A stretch of 64,000 nt of DNA from Novosphingobium sp. PP1Y (GTDB lineage Bacteria; Pseudomonadota; Alphaproteobacteria; Sphingomonadales; Sphingomonadaceae). Of this stretch, positions 29,296 through 38,860 are shown one piece after another; position 1 is the first letter of the stretch; every line of letters begins with the position of its first letter. A program made the position numbers and the translations under genes. The stretch is from contig NC_015580.1 of the NCBI RefSeq assembly GCF_000253255.1, positions 3,671,001-3,735,000 of the forward strand. Reading direction: 5' to 3'. The notes under the pieces are model-generated. The model saw nothing but the letters and a program-made list of their open reading frames with translations, made no database searches and had not been told where the DNA came from.

Positions 29296-31041
29296 ATGGA
29301 ACAACATGCGCAGGACTTCCTGCTGAGGGACGGCTTCCTGCTGCTCGGCACTGCGCTGGTCTTCGTCCTGCTGTTCCGGCGGCTGGGCCTGGGCGCGACC
29401 CTGGGTTACCTGCTCGCCGGAGCGATCCTCGGGCCTTACGCGCTCGACCTGATCGGCGACCCCGAAAGCAAGATCGGCATTGCCGAGCTGGGCATCACCC
29501 TGCTGCTATTCGTCGTCGGCCTCGAACTGGCACCCCGGCGACTGTGGCGCATGCGGCACGAAATCTTCGGGCTGGGCCTGCTGCAAGTCGCACTGTGCGG
29601 GCTGGCGGTTTCGGCGGTAATCCATGTCTTTGCCGGCTTCACCATAGAGGCCTCGCTGGCGCTGGGCCTGCCGCTCGGCCTGTCATCGACGGCGCAGGTC
29701 CTGCCGATGCTGCAAAGCGCGGGCCGCCTGCACACCCCGTTCGGCGAACGCGCCTTTGCAGTGCTGCTGTTCCAGGATCTCTCGATCATACCGCTGATCA
29801 CGATCATCGCGGCGATGAACCGCAATCCCAACCTGCCGGAAGGCCCTCCGGGCTGGCAGCTGGCGCTGCTGACGGTTGCCGCCATCGTCGGGCTGATCGC
29901 GGCGGGGCGTTTCGTCATCCGTCCGCTGTTCCGCCTGATCGGCAACCTCGGCGAGCGCGAGATGTTCGTCTTCGCCGCGCTGTTCACGGTGATTGCCTCG
30001 GCCGCGCTGATGCAGTGGCTTGGCCTTTCGACCGCACTGGGCGCCTTCATCGCCGGCGTCATGCTGGCCGACTCGCCCTATCGCCACGAACTGGAAGCGG
30101 ACGTCGAGCCGTTCCGCTCGATCCTGCTGGGTCTGTTCTTCATGTCGGTTGGCATGATGCTCGACCTTTCCGCCATCGCCGAGCGGCCACTGTTCGTCGC
30201 GGCCATGGCAACGGCGCTGATCGCGGTCAAGGCGACGATCATCTTCGCACTGGCGCTGGCCTTCCGCATGAACTGGCGCAGTGCACTGGCCCTTGGCCTG
30301 TTGCTCAGCCAGGGGGGCGAATTCGGCTTCGTCCTGTTCGCGCAGGCGCAGAATGCGTGGCTGATCGAACCGCAGGCAGCCAGCCTGTTCAGCGCCATCG
30401 TCACCCTGTCGATGATTACCACCCCGTTCCTGATGATGGCGACCCGGCGCATTCGCGAAACTCCGGCAAGCCGGCAGGAGCGCGAGGCTCCGCGCGAAGA
30501 CGGTGCGAGCGCGCTCGTCGTCGGCTACGGGCGTTTCGGCCAGACCGTCGCCCAGATCCTGATCACCGCCGATATCCAGGTGACGCTGATCGACAACGAC
30601 ATCGAGATGATCGACCGCGCCAGCGCATTCGGGGCCAAGGTCTATTTCGGCGATGGTACGCGCCTCGACCTGCTGCGGCAGGCCGGGGCCGGTAATGCGC
30701 AGATGATCGTCTTCTGCATCGACGGCGACCAGCTGACGGAGGCCTTCCTGCACGCGGTTCACGACGCGTTCCCCGATGCCCAAATCCATGCCCGCGTCTA
30801 CGATCGTCGCTCGCTGCTGCGTCTCAAGGACGCGCCGGTCAAGTTCCTGGCCCGCGAAGTGATCGAATCCGCCGTCGTCCTCGCCCGCTCGGCGCTCGAC
30901 GGGCTGGGCCTATCGATCGAGGACATCGACAAGGCCGAGAGCCACTATCGCAAGAACGACAAGGAGCGCCTCTCGCTTCAGCACGAAGCCGGTGACTTGC
31001 GCGTCGCGCGCGACCGCATCATCACCCAGCCGACTCGGTGA
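29296..31041 (+). CDS. CPA2-family cation:proton antiporter (Kef-type) with TrkA-N domain
   Basis: A 581-aa inner-membrane antiporter for K+ or Na+ against H+. A membrane domain of about 12 segments covers residues 10-385 (LLFVVGLELAPRRLWRMR and GLSLSSTAQVLPML-like motifs). A cytosolic TrkA-N/RCK domain with a Rossmann motif (VVGYGRFGQTVAQIL) and the acidic LIDNDIEMID follows from about 405. The resemblance is to KefB/KefC and YbaL, but no glutathione-gating partner gene (kefG/kefF) is nearby. Transport is probably controlled by nucleotide binding. Confidence 0.92.
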   Translation: MEQHAQDFLLRDGFLLLGTALVFVLLFRRLGLGATLGYLLAGAILGPYALDLIGDPESKIGIAELGITLLLFVVGLELAPRRLWRMRHEIFGLGLLQVALCGLAVSAVIHVFAGFTIEASLALGLPLGLSSTAQVLPMLQSAGRLHTPFGERAFAVLLFQDLSIIPLITIIAAMNRNPNLPEGPPGWQLALLTVAAIVGLIAAGRFVIRPLFRLIGNLGEREMFVFAALFTVIASAALMQWLGLSTALGAFIAGVMLADSPYRHELEADVEPFRSILLGLFFMSVGMMLDLSAIAERPLFVAAMATALIAVKATIIFALALAFRMNWRSALALGLLLSQGGEFGFVLFAQAQNAWLIEPQAASLFSAIVTLSMITTPFLMMATRRIRETPASRQEREAPREDGASALVVGYGRFGQTVAQILITADIQVTLIDNDIEMIDRASAFGAKVYFGDGTRLDLLRQAGAGNAQMIVFCIDGDQLTEAFLHAVHDAFPDAQIHARVYDRRSLLRLKDAPVKFLAREVIESAVVLARSALDGLGLSIEDIDKAESHYRKNDKERLSLQHEAGDLRVARDRIITQPTR

Positions 31042-31056
31042 ATGCCCCCGCGCCGG

Positions 31057-31518
31057 TCAGGCGCCGGGTACCGCGTATCCCTCGAAGCGCTTGATGCGTC
31101 GCAGCGAGAAGCTGGTGCGCATCGACGAGACGCCGGGAAGACGCGCGAGGCAATCGCGGTGGATCCGGTCATAGTGGTCGAGATCGACCGCAGCGACGCG
31201 CAACTGGTAGTCGGCCGCACCCGACATCAGATGACACTCGAGGATCTCGTCGAAGTCGCACACGGCGCGCTCGAACCGGTCCATCGCCTCCCGGCTCTGG
31301 CTGTTAAGGGTGATTTCGACGAAGACTTCCACCGACAGGCCGAGTCGCCGGGCGTCGACGCGGGCAGCATAACCGAGGATCAGTCCCTGCTCTTCCAGCG
31401 ACCGGATGCGCCGGTGGCAGGCAGAGGACGAGAGGTTCACGCGTTCGGCCAGATCGGCAAGTGAACGCGACGAATCCGCCTGTAGCGCGGCAAGCAAGGC
31501 GCGATCGGCCCTATCCAT
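31057..31518 (-). CDS. Lrp/AsnC-family regulator, probable regulator of alanine dehydrogenase
   Basis: A 153-aa feast/famine regulator. The N-terminal helix-turn-helix (about 1-55, LADLAERVNLSSSACHRRIRSLEEQGLI) is followed by the ligand-binding RAM domain (about 65-150). It is divergent from ald, which is controlled by a dedicated Lrp/AsnC protein (AldR type) in many bacteria. The gap holds two palindromes, one of which touches its own start codon, so autoregulation is likely. The inducer is probably L-alanine (inference). Confidence 0.93.
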   Translation of the reverse strand: MDRADRALLAALQADSSRSLADLAERVNLSSSACHRRIRSLEEQGLILGYAARVDARRLGLSVEVFVEITLNSQSREAMDRFERAVCDFDEILECHLMSGAADYQLRVAAVDLDHYDRIHRDCLARLPGVSSMRTSFSLRRIKRFEGYAVPGA

Positions 31519-31562
31519 GGGATATTTTCCCTATAATTTTCCTTGTTTGGGATATCGTCCCA
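31519..31562. promoter_or_regulatory. Paired palindromic operators in the lrp-ald divergent region
   Basis: Two imperfect palindromes, gggatattttccc (31519-31531) and tgggatatcgtccca (31548-31562), have centres 30 bases apart, about three helical turns. They share the GGGAtat core. This is the spacing expected for an Lrp-type octamer wrapping DNA. The first begins next to the regulator's ATG. Confidence 0.6.
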
Positions 31563-31660
31563 TAGATCCCGCCGCGCAAGGGCAAATTTGGTGAAACGTT
31601 GCTCGGGAATGGGTGTATTTTCCATCGCACCAAGTTTACCGTATTTTTTGGAGTTGGATC

Positions 31661-32776
31661 ATGCGCGTCGGTACCGTCCGGGAAATCAAGAACCACGAAT
31701 ATCGTGTCGGCCTCACCCCTGAGAGCGCCCGCGAGCTTATCGCTAACGGCCACGAAGTGTGGGTGGAAAAGTCGGCCGGTCTCGGCATCGGCGCCGCTGA
31801 CAGCGCCTACGCCGCTGCCGGTGCCAAGATTATCGACACCGCCGCCGAAATCTTCGCCGGTTGCGAGATGGTCGTAAAGGTGAAGGAACCGCAGGCCGTC
31901 GAGCGCGCGATGCTGCGCGAAGGCCAGATCCTCTACACCTACCTGCACCTCGCGCCCGATCCGGAGCAGACCGCCGACCTCGTGAAGTCGGGCGTCACCG
32001 CGATTGCCTATGAAACCGTCACCGGACCGGGCAATTCGCTGCCCCTGCTCAAGCCGATGAGCCAGGTCGCAGGTCGCATGTCGGTCCAGGCCGGCGCCAC
32101 CGCGCTGGAGAAGGCCCACGGCGGCCGCGGCGTTCTGCTCGGCGGCGTTCCGGGCGTGATGCCGGGCAAGGTCGCAGTCATCGGCGGCGGCGTCGTCGGC
32201 TTCAACGCCGCGCAGATGGCCGTTGGCCTCGGTGCCGACGTCACCATCCTCGACCGTAGCCCCGACGTTCTCGAACGCCTCGGCATCTACTTCGAAGCCC
32301 GCGCCAAGACCCGCATCGCGAGCACAGCCAACCTCGCCGAGAGCGTTGCCGACGCCGACCTCGTCATCGGCGCGGTGCTGATCCCAGGCGCTGCCGCTCC
32401 CAAGCTCGTCACCCGCGAGATGCTCGGCACGATGAAGCCGGGCGCGGTGCTCGTCGACGTCGCCATCGATCAGGGCGGCTGCTTCGAGACGAGCCGTGCG
32501 ACCACGCATGCCGAGCCGACCTTCATGGTTGACGGCATCGTTCACTACTGCGTCGCCAACATGCCGGGCGCCGTTGCGCGCACCAGCACTTACGCGCTCA
32601 ACAACGTGACCGTGCCCCACGCCCTGGCCATCGCCAACCTGGGCTGGAAGCAGGCCCTTGCAGACGATCCGCACCTGGCCAACGGGCTCAACGTCCATGC
32701 CGGCCAAATCACCTACGAGGCCGTCGCCAGCGAACTGGGCTACGACTACACCTCGCTGCAAACCATCCTGAGTTAA
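31661..32776 (+). CDS. ald: Alanine dehydrogenase
   Basis: NAD-dependent oxidative deamination of L-alanine to pyruvate and ammonia, used to grow on alanine (371 aa). It starts MRVGTVREIKNHEYRVGLTP, has the substrate-site KVKEPQ, and the NAD-binding VAVIGGGVVGFNAAQMAVGL with the adenosine-binding Asp in TILDRS. GGAG lies 7 bases before ATG 31661. It is divergent from its probable Lrp-type regulator. Confidence 0.97.
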   Translation: MRVGTVREIKNHEYRVGLTPESARELIANGHEVWVEKSAGLGIGAADSAYAAAGAKIIDTAAEIFAGCEMVVKVKEPQAVERAMLREGQILYTYLHLAPDPEQTADLVKSGVTAIAYETVTGPGNSLPLLKPMSQVAGRMSVQAGATALEKAHGGRGVLLGGVPGVMPGKVAVIGGGVVGFNAAQMAVGLGADVTILDRSPDVLERLGIYFEARAKTRIASTANLAESVADADLVIGAVLIPGAAAPKLVTREMLGTMKPGAVLVDVAIDQGGCFETSRATTHAEPTFMVDGIVHYCVANMPGAVARTSTYALNNVTVPHALAIANLGWKQALADDPHLANGLNVHAGQITYEAVASELGYDYTSLQTILS

Positions 32777-32830
32777 GAAAAATCACTAGAAATTAACCGT
32801 ATTTTCAGTGAGCTCCGGCATTCCTTGCGA

Positions 32831-34537
32831 ATGATCCGGAGCCGCTGGAAATTGCTGTTGAGCCTGATCCTGCTCGCATGGGCAGGACTGGCATCGGCTG
32901 CGCCTGTCGGACACGAATTTCCCATCGGTTCGACCTGTTTCGCATCCGGAACGCTGCAAACGAGCTACCGCGAGATCGCGCAGGACCGCTCGCGCTGGAC
33001 TTGCCAGCCCGGCGGCGCCTCCATCGTCGGCCAGCGATCCTTCGTCCGCTTCGACATGCACGGGCGCAAGGCCATCGAAAACCCGGTGCTGACCACACGC
33101 CTGACGCTGTTTTCGGCCATGCGCGTCACTGCCATCGGCACCAGCGGTGAAATCCGCAGCCTCGCTTTCGGCCGCGATGACATGGCTTTCGCGACCGATG
33201 ACTGGCTCATGCGCGTGCCCCTGCCCAACCTGTCGCAGCCGGTCGCCGCCTATGTCGCCGAGTTCGACCTGCCCCGCCACGTGGGAGTCCTGACCGCCGC
33301 GAGCGTCGGCCCTGCCCCCGGGGCCGTGGATGTCGGACGCTCGGAGCTGGTCATCGCCTGGCTGTGCGGCCTGCTGTGCGTTCCCCTCGTCCTGAACTTC
33401 GCGTTCTTCCGCGTCCTGCGCCAGCGCTTCGTGCTCTGGCATGCGGCGGCAGTGCTGTTCATGCTCATCCAGACCGTCGTCAGCAGCGGCCTCATCAACC
33501 GCTTCCTATCGCTCTCGATGATGGAACTGAGCGTCCTGTCGGCGGGCAGTTGGGGCATGGCGATAACCACCGCATCGCTGTTCATCAGCGACCTGATCGA
33601 ACCGGGCAAGCTCGACCGTATCCAGGTTACCATGCTGCGCTGGCTGGGGCCCTGGGTCATCGCCTGGAGCTACATCTATCTCTTCGCGGCCGATCCGATC
33701 CGGCCGCTCTCGGCCCAGGGGTATCTGGCGAGCTACGTCCCTGTGATACTGGTCTTCGCATGGGCCTTCATGACCGCGGCCAGCCGCGGCAGCCGGGCGA
33801 TCCTGTTCCAGATCGTCGCCTGGGCGCCGATGATGCTGACCGGCGCCCTGCGCATCCTTTCCGCCCTCGGCCTGTTCGAAGTGCCGATCGAACTGATGCT
33901 CGAGCAGCACATCTCGATCGGCTTCGAAGTCGTGGTCACCTCGATCGGCGTGGCCGACCGCTTCATGGCGATCAAGCGTCAGCGCGACCATGCACTGGCC
34001 CATACCAAGATCCTCGAAGGTCTGGCTGCGCGCGACCCGCTGACCGGCCTCTACAACCGGCGCGGAATCGAGGAGCGCTTCGACGACCTGACTGAAGAGG
34101 GCTTTGCCACGATGGCCCTGCTCGACCTCGATCACTTCAAGGTGATCAACGACACCATGGGCCATGCCACCGGCGATGCCGTGCTGCAGGCGGTCGCCGT
34201 CGCGCTCGGGGCTGACGAGGACACCCTGGCGGTGCGCATCGGCGGCGAGGAATTCCTCCTTCTCCTGCGCGGCAAGGACGGTCCCGAACGCGCGGAACGC
34301 CGCCGCAAGTCGATCCCGGCCCGCATCGCCGCCGAGATACCCGGCCTCGACCGCCTGGTAACCGCGAGCATGGGCATGGTGACCTGCACTTCGCCGGTGC
34401 GGTTCTCTGAACTCTACAGCCGCTGCGACCACCTGCTTTACGAGGCCAAGGCGGCAGGCCGGAACCGGACCGAACGCGAGGTCATGACCACGCAGCCCCT
34501 GCGCGAGACCGGCGCGACCGTGGTCAACTTGCGCTGA
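32831..34537 (+). CDS. Membrane diguanylate cyclase with extracytoplasmic sensor
   Basis: Makes cyclic di-GMP from two GTP. A signal peptide (MIRSRWKLLLSLILLAWAGL) is followed by a periplasmic sensor (about 20-170), seven hydrophobic segments (about 175-380, the 7TMR-DISM plan) and a GGDEF domain with GGEEF at 471-475 and DPLTGLYNRRG. The site usually holding the RxxD product-inhibition motif reads ADED, so feedback inhibition is probably absent. The ligand is unknown. ATG 32831 is preferred to TTG 32825. Its 3' end overlaps the convergent thioesterase gene by 14 bases. Confidence 0.92.
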   Translation: MIRSRWKLLLSLILLAWAGLASAAPVGHEFPIGSTCFASGTLQTSYREIAQDRSRWTCQPGGASIVGQRSFVRFDMHGRKAIENPVLTTRLTLFSAMRVTAIGTSGEIRSLAFGRDDMAFATDDWLMRVPLPNLSQPVAAYVAEFDLPRHVGVLTAASVGPAPGAVDVGRSELVIAWLCGLLCVPLVLNFAFFRVLRQRFVLWHAAAVLFMLIQTVVSSGLINRFLSLSMMELSVLSAGSWGMAITTASLFISDLIEPGKLDRIQVTMLRWLGPWVIAWSYIYLFAADPIRPLSAQGYLASYVPVILVFAWAFMTAASRGSRAILFQIVAWAPMMLTGALRILSALGLFEVPIELMLEQHISIGFEVVVTSIGVADRFMAIKRQRDHALAHTKILEGLAARDPLTGLYNRRGIEERFDDLTEEGFATMALLDLDHFKVINDTMGHATGDAVLQAVAVALGADEDTLAVRIGGEEFLLLLRGKDGPERAERRRKSIPARIAAEIPGLDRLVTASMGMVTCTSPVRFSELYSRCDHLLYEAKAAGRNRTEREVMTTQPLRETGATVVNLR

Positions 34538-34922
34538 AGCAGTCGACCACTTCAGCCGGAACCCGCATGATCCGGCCGCTGGCAATATCGATCATCGCCC
34601 ATGTCGTGCGCGCCGAAACGATCACCTTGCCCTTGGCATTGCGAAAGTCGACGCAGCGGTCGAAACGCGCGCCGCTCGGCCCATCGGGAATGAAAGTCTC
34701 CGCGGTCACGCTTTCGCCTTCGCGGATATTGCCGCGATAGTCGATCTCGTGGCGGGTCACGACCCAGGCATAACGCTCCTGGTGCTCGGGCAGCGCATCG
34801 GCCTCCCAGTGGGCGGTCGCAATCGCTTCCATCCACTGCACCCAGACCGCGTTGTTGACGTGGCCCATCACGTCGATGTGTTCGGCCTCGGCGGTAAAGG
34901 TGCAGGTAAACCGGTCGCTCAA
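34524..34922 (-). CDS. Hot-dog fold acyl-CoA thioesterase (4HBT type)
   Basis: A 132-aa single hot-dog domain. The catalytic region HIDVMGHVNNAVWVQWME holds the conserved Asp of the 4-hydroxybenzoyl-CoA/YbgC group. It would hydrolyse an acyl-CoA; the chain is unknown. The start is TTG 34922, whose last two bases lie in the TGA stop of the oligopeptidase gene (TTGA), with GGAGTGGAGG just before it, so translation is probably by reinitiation. The longer frame to 35081 overlaps the peptidase and looks like a shadow. Confidence 0.85.
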   Translation of the reverse strand: MSDRFTCTFTAEAEHIDVMGHVNNAVWVQWMEAIATAHWEADALPEHQERYAWVVTRHEIDYRGNIREGESVTAETFIPDGPSGARFDRCVDFRNAKGKVIVSARTTWAMIDIASGRIMRVPAEVVDCFSAS

Positions 34923-36997
34923 ACCTCCACTCCGAGCTGCCACAGGATAAAGGCGAATTCCTCCGCGGTTTCCTTCAGGCTTTCGAACCGGCCCGACTTG
35001 CCGCCGTGCCCGGCACCCATGTTGGTCTTGAGGATCAGTTCGTTGCCGTCGGTCTTCAACTCGCGCAGCCGCGCGACCCACTTGGCCGGCTCCCAGTAAG
35101 TCACCCGCGGGTCGTTGAGACCGGCGGTGACCATGATCGGCGGATAGGCCTGCGGCTTGACCTGATCATAGGGGGAATAGCTCAGGATCAGTTCGAAGGC
35201 GGCCCGGTCCTCGATCGGATTGCCCCATTCCGGCCATTCGCCCGGCGTAAGCGGCAGGCTCTCGTCGAGCATGGTGTTGAGCACGTCGACGAAGGGCACG
35301 TGCGCGACGACCGCCCCGAACAGGTCGGGATCGGAATTGACCACCGCGCCCATCAGCTCGCCGCCGGCCGAACCGCCCGAGATCGAGATCTTGCCCGGCG
35401 CCGTGAAGCCGCGCTCCACCAGACCCCTGGCGACGTCGACGAAGTCGTTGAAGGTGTTGGTCCGCCGCTCCAGCTTGCCCGCCTTGTACCAGGCACGGCC
35501 GAGATCGTCGCCGCCGCGGATATGGGCGATGGCGAAGGCGAAGCCGCGATCGACAAGGCTGAGACGCGAGGTCGAGAACCCTGGCTCGATGGCGATGCCA
35601 TAGGCGCCGTAGCCGTAAAGGTGGAGCGGCCCCGCCCCGGTCCGGTCGCGGCGATAGACCACGCTGACGGGAACCGCGGTCCCGTCGCGCGCGGTGATTT
35701 CCAGCCGCTCGGTCGTATAGAGCGACGCGTCGTAGCCCGAGGGAATTTCCTGCACCTTGAGCGTCTCGAGCGCGCGCCCTGCCACGTCGTAGTCATAGAC
35801 CGTTGCCGGGCTGACCATCGATTCGTAACTCAGCCGCAGCGTATCCATGTGCCATTCGGGATTGTTCGAAAGGCCCGCCGAATAGCTCGCTTCGGGAAAG
35901 ACGATCGGCTCCACGCGCGCTGGGTCGTCGTAATAGCGGACCTCGATCTGGTCGAGGCCGGCGCGGCGCCCCTCGATCACGTAGAAGTCGCGGAACAGGT
36001 CGACGCCGGTCAGGTAGAAGTCGTCCGACCCCTCGATCAGCGTCGTCCACTCGCCCGGATTGTCCAGCGACGCCGTGGCGAGGCGGAAGTTCTCGTGCGT
36101 ATCGTTGGCATGGATGTAGAGTACGCCCTCGCGTTCATCGACATCGTACTCCACGCCCTTGCTGCGCGGTTTGACGAGGATCTGCTCGCCGAGCGGATCC
36201 GCGGTCCGCACCAGCCGCGCCTCGCTCGTCTCGTGATCGCTGGTGCCGATGATCAGCCAGTCCTCGTTCGACGATAGCGAGGAGCCGACGCGAAAGCCGT
36301 CGTCGCTCTCGTGGTAGAGCTCCACGTCCTTGTCGAGCGGATCGCCCAGCCAGTGCAGGCGGGCATTGTCGGTGCGCCACTGTTCGTTGGCGAGCGAATA
36401 GACGAGGCCCCTGTCATCGCCGACCCAGACCAGCGAAGACAACGTGCCGGGGATCTCGTCAGGCAGCAGTTCCCCGGTCTCGAGGTTCTTGATCCGCGCG
36501 GTGAAGCGCTCCGATCCGTTGTCATCGAACGAATAGGCCAACAATCTGCCGCCCTTGCTGACCGAGATCGCGCCGAGACTGAAGTATTCCTTGCCCTCGG
36601 CCAGCGCGACTTCGTCGAGGATCAACTGGTCCTCGCCGCCGCCCACGGGCCTGCGCCACCACTTCTTGTACTCCGCGCCTTCCTCGAACTCGATCCAGTA
36701 GTGCCAGTCGCCATCCTTCTGCGGCACCGACTTGTCGGCTTCCTTGATCCGCGCGCGCATTTCCTTGAACAATGTGTCGATTGCGCCCTTGCGATCGGCC
36801 ATTCGCGCCTCGAACCAGCGGTTCTCCGCCTCCAGATGCGCCAGCACTTCCTTGTCGGTGACCTGCGGATAGCCGGGGTCGCGCAGCCAGGCGTAGTCGT
36901 CGGAGACGCTCAGCCCGTGGTACGTGAAGGAATGCGGCTTCTTTGCCGCCTGGGGAGGACCTGCAACGGTCTGGGTGGAATCTGCCATTTCTCGCAT
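34919..36997 (-). CDS. ptrB: Oligopeptidase B-type S9 serine peptidase
   Basis: A cytosolic peptidase that cuts short peptides after basic residues (692 aa). An N-terminal beta-propeller (about 70-400) caps the alpha/beta-hydrolase domain (about 410-690). The nucleophile is Ser543 (GGSAGGELMG), the Asp lies in GLNDPRV and the His in GAGHGGKSGR, matching the oligopeptidase B pattern. ATG 36988 is an equally good start, three codons later. It is coupled to the thioesterase gene downstream and divergent from aminopeptidase P, another peptide-degrading enzyme. Confidence 0.94.
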   Translation of the reverse strand: MREMADSTQTVAGPPQAAKKPHSFTYHGLSVSDDYAWLRDPGYPQVTDKEVLAHLEAENRWFEARMADRKGAIDTLFKEMRARIKEADKSVPQKDGDWHYWIEFEEGAEYKKWWRRPVGGGEDQLILDEVALAEGKEYFSLGAISVSKGGRLLAYSFDDNGSERFTARIKNLETGELLPDEIPGTLSSLVWVGDDRGLVYSLANEQWRTDNARLHWLGDPLDKDVELYHESDDGFRVGSSLSSNEDWLIIGTSDHETSEARLVRTADPLGEQILVKPRSKGVEYDVDEREGVLYIHANDTHENFRLATASLDNPGEWTTLIEGSDDFYLTGVDLFRDFYVIEGRRAGLDQIEVRYYDDPARVEPIVFPEASYSAGLSNNPEWHMDTLRLSYESMVSPATVYDYDVAGRALETLKVQEIPSGYDASLYTTERLEITARDGTAVPVSVVYRRDRTGAGPLHLYGYGAYGIAIEPGFSTSRLSLVDRGFAFAIAHIRGGDDLGRAWYKAGKLERRTNTFNDFVDVARGLVERGFTAPGKISISGGSAGGELMGAVVNSDPDLFGAVVAHVPFVDVLNTMLDESLPLTPGEWPEWGNPIEDRAAFELILSYSPYDQVKPQAYPPIMVTAGLNDPRVTYWEPAKWVARLRELKTDGNELILKTNMGAGHGGKSGRFESLKETAEEFAFILWQLGVEV

Positions 36998-37039
36998 CTA
37001 TGTTGGCGCAATGCCCCCCGCAAGTCGGATACCGAAACC

Positions 37040-38860
37040 ATGTTGATGAATACCCATGAAGCGCGCCTCGATGCGCTGCGCAAGGAACTCAAGTCGCGCG
37101 GCCTCGATGGCTTCGTCATCCCGATCTCCGACGAACACATGAGCGAGTACGTGGGCGCCTATGCCCAGCGCCTCGCCTGGCTGACCGGCTTCGGCGGCTC
37201 GGCCGGAACCGCAGTCGTGCTGACCGATCCCTCGCTGGAACCGGCGGCGGCCATGTTCGTCGACGGCCGCTATACCCTGCAGGTGCGCGACCAGGTCGAC
37301 GGGCGCCTCTACGCTTATGAAAGCGTGCCCCAGACCAGCATCGCCAAGTGGCTGGAAACCCACGCCCCGCATGGCGCGAACATCGGCTACGACGCCTGGC
37401 TGCACGGCCAGCGCTGGGTCGATGTGGTCGACAAGGCGCTCGCGGCCAAGGGCGGCAAGGTCACTCCGGTCGAAACCAATCCGATCGATTCCATCTGGGA
37501 AGACCAGCCCGCACCATCGCCCGCCCCTGCGCTCGTCCATCCCGACGCGTTCACCGGCCAGGCGAGCGAAGCCAAGCGCGGCGCGGTTTCCGAATGGCTC
37601 GGCGAACGCCATCTCGATGCAGCGGTGATCACCGCGCTCGATTCGATCGCCTGGCTGCTCAACATTCGCGGTACCGACGTCGAGCGCACGCCGGTGGCGC
37701 TGTCCTATGTGATCGCCCATGCCGACGGCACCGCGGACCTGTTCATCGCCGAGGAGAAGGTGACGCCCGAGCTGCGCCAGCACCTTGGCAACGCCGTGCG
37801 CATCCAGCCGCGCGACCGGTTCGTCGCGGGGCTGGAAAGCCTGTCCGGCAAGCGCGTCGCCGTCGACCCCGAGCGCGCCGTCAGCGCAATCTTCGAGACG
37901 CTGCGCCTCGGCGGCGCCGAAGTGGTCGAGGAACGCGATCCCACCGTCCTGCCCAAGGCGATCAAGAACCCGGTCGAACAGCAGGGCCACCGCGACGCTC
38001 AGGCCCGCGACGGCGCCGCCGTATCGCAGTTCCTGCACTGGCTATCGCTCGAAGCCCCCAAGGGCACGGTCAGCGAAATGACGGCAGCCGACCGGTTGCA
38101 GGCCTTCCGCCAGTCCTGCGGCGACTTGCGCGACCTTTCGTTCGACACGATTTCCGGCGCCGGTCCCAACGGCGCAGTGGTGCATTACCGCGTCTCGGAA
38201 GAGACCAACCGCACGCTCGAGCCGAACAGCGTCTATCTCGTCGATTCCGGCGGCCAGTACCCGGACGGCACGACCGATATCACCCGCACCGTCTGGGTCG
38301 GCCCCGGCGAGCCCCCGGCAGAGGTAAGGGACCGCTTCACCCGCGTCCTCAAGGGCCATATCGCGCTGGCCCGCGCGGTTTTCCCGCAAGGTACCGCCGG
38401 AAGCCAGCTCGACGTGCTGGCGCGCCAGTTCCTCTGGACCGCCGGGCTCGACTATGCTCACGGCACCGGCCACGGCGTAGGCTCGTTCCTCTCGGTCCAC
38501 GAAGGGCCGCAGCGCATCGCCAAGTCCGCGGGCGGCCAGGCCGGAACCGACCAGTCGCTGATGCCCGGCATGATTATCTCGAACGAGCCGGGCTACTACA
38601 AGACCGGCGAATATGGCATCCGCATCGAGAACCTCGTGCTGGTCGAACCGCGCGCAATCGACGGCGCGGAAGGCGAATTCTACGGCTTCGAGACGCTCAC
38701 TCTGGTCCCGATCGAGCGCCGCCTGGTCGATAGGGCCCTTTTTACACGCGACGACGTGGCCTGGTGGAACGCCTACCATGCCCGCGTTCTCGAAGTGGTC
38801 GGGCCGCAGCTTGAAGGCAGCGCAAAGGCCTGGCTCGAAGAACAATGCGTGCCGCTTTGA
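37040..38860 (+). CDS. pepP: Xaa-Pro aminopeptidase (aminopeptidase P, M24B)
   Basis: Removes an N-terminal residue next to proline with a two-metal centre (606 aa, the longer form with two creatinase-like N-terminal domains). The metal ligands are visible in DSGGQYPDGTTDITRT (two Asp), GTGHGVG (His), MIISNEPGYY (Glu) and near GIRIENLVL (Glu). The open frame extends far upstream, but only as antisense to ptrB; ATG 37040 begins the true N-terminus (MLMNTHEARLDALRKELKSR). ATG 37046 is possible. It is divergent from ptrB with 42 bases between the starts. Confidence 0.95.
   Translation: MLMNTHEARLDALRKELKSRGLDGFVIPISDEHMSEYVGAYAQRLAWLTGFGGSAGTAVVLTDPSLEPAAAMFVDGRYTLQVRDQVDGRLYAYESVPQTSIAKWLETHAPHGANIGYDAWLHGQRWVDVVDKALAAKGGKVTPVETNPIDSIWEDQPAPSPAPALVHPDAFTGQASEAKRGAVSEWLGERHLDAAVITALDSIAWLLNIRGTDVERTPVALSYVIAHADGTADLFIAEEKVTPELRQHLGNAVRIQPRDRFVAGLESLSGKRVAVDPERAVSAIFETLRLGGAEVVEERDPTVLPKAIKNPVEQQGHRDAQARDGAAVSQFLHWLSLEAPKGTVSEMTAADRLQAFRQSCGDLRDLSFDTISGAGPNGAVVHYRVSEETNRTLEPNSVYLVDSGGQYPDGTTDITRTVWVGPGEPPAEVRDRFTRVLKGHIALARAVFPQGTAGSQLDVLARQFLWTAGLDYAHGTGHGVGSFLSVHEGPQRIAKSAGGQAGTDQSLMPGMIISNEPGYYKTGEYGIRIENLVLVEPRAIDGAEGEFYGFETLTLVPIERRLVDRALFTRDDVAWWNAYHARVLEVVGPQLEGSAKAWLEEQCVPL

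Noticed and set aside
36311..37039. N-terminal extension of aminopeptidase P
   Set aside because: This part of the frame is antisense to oligopeptidase B and has no similarity to M24 peptidases. ATG 37040 gives the normal length.
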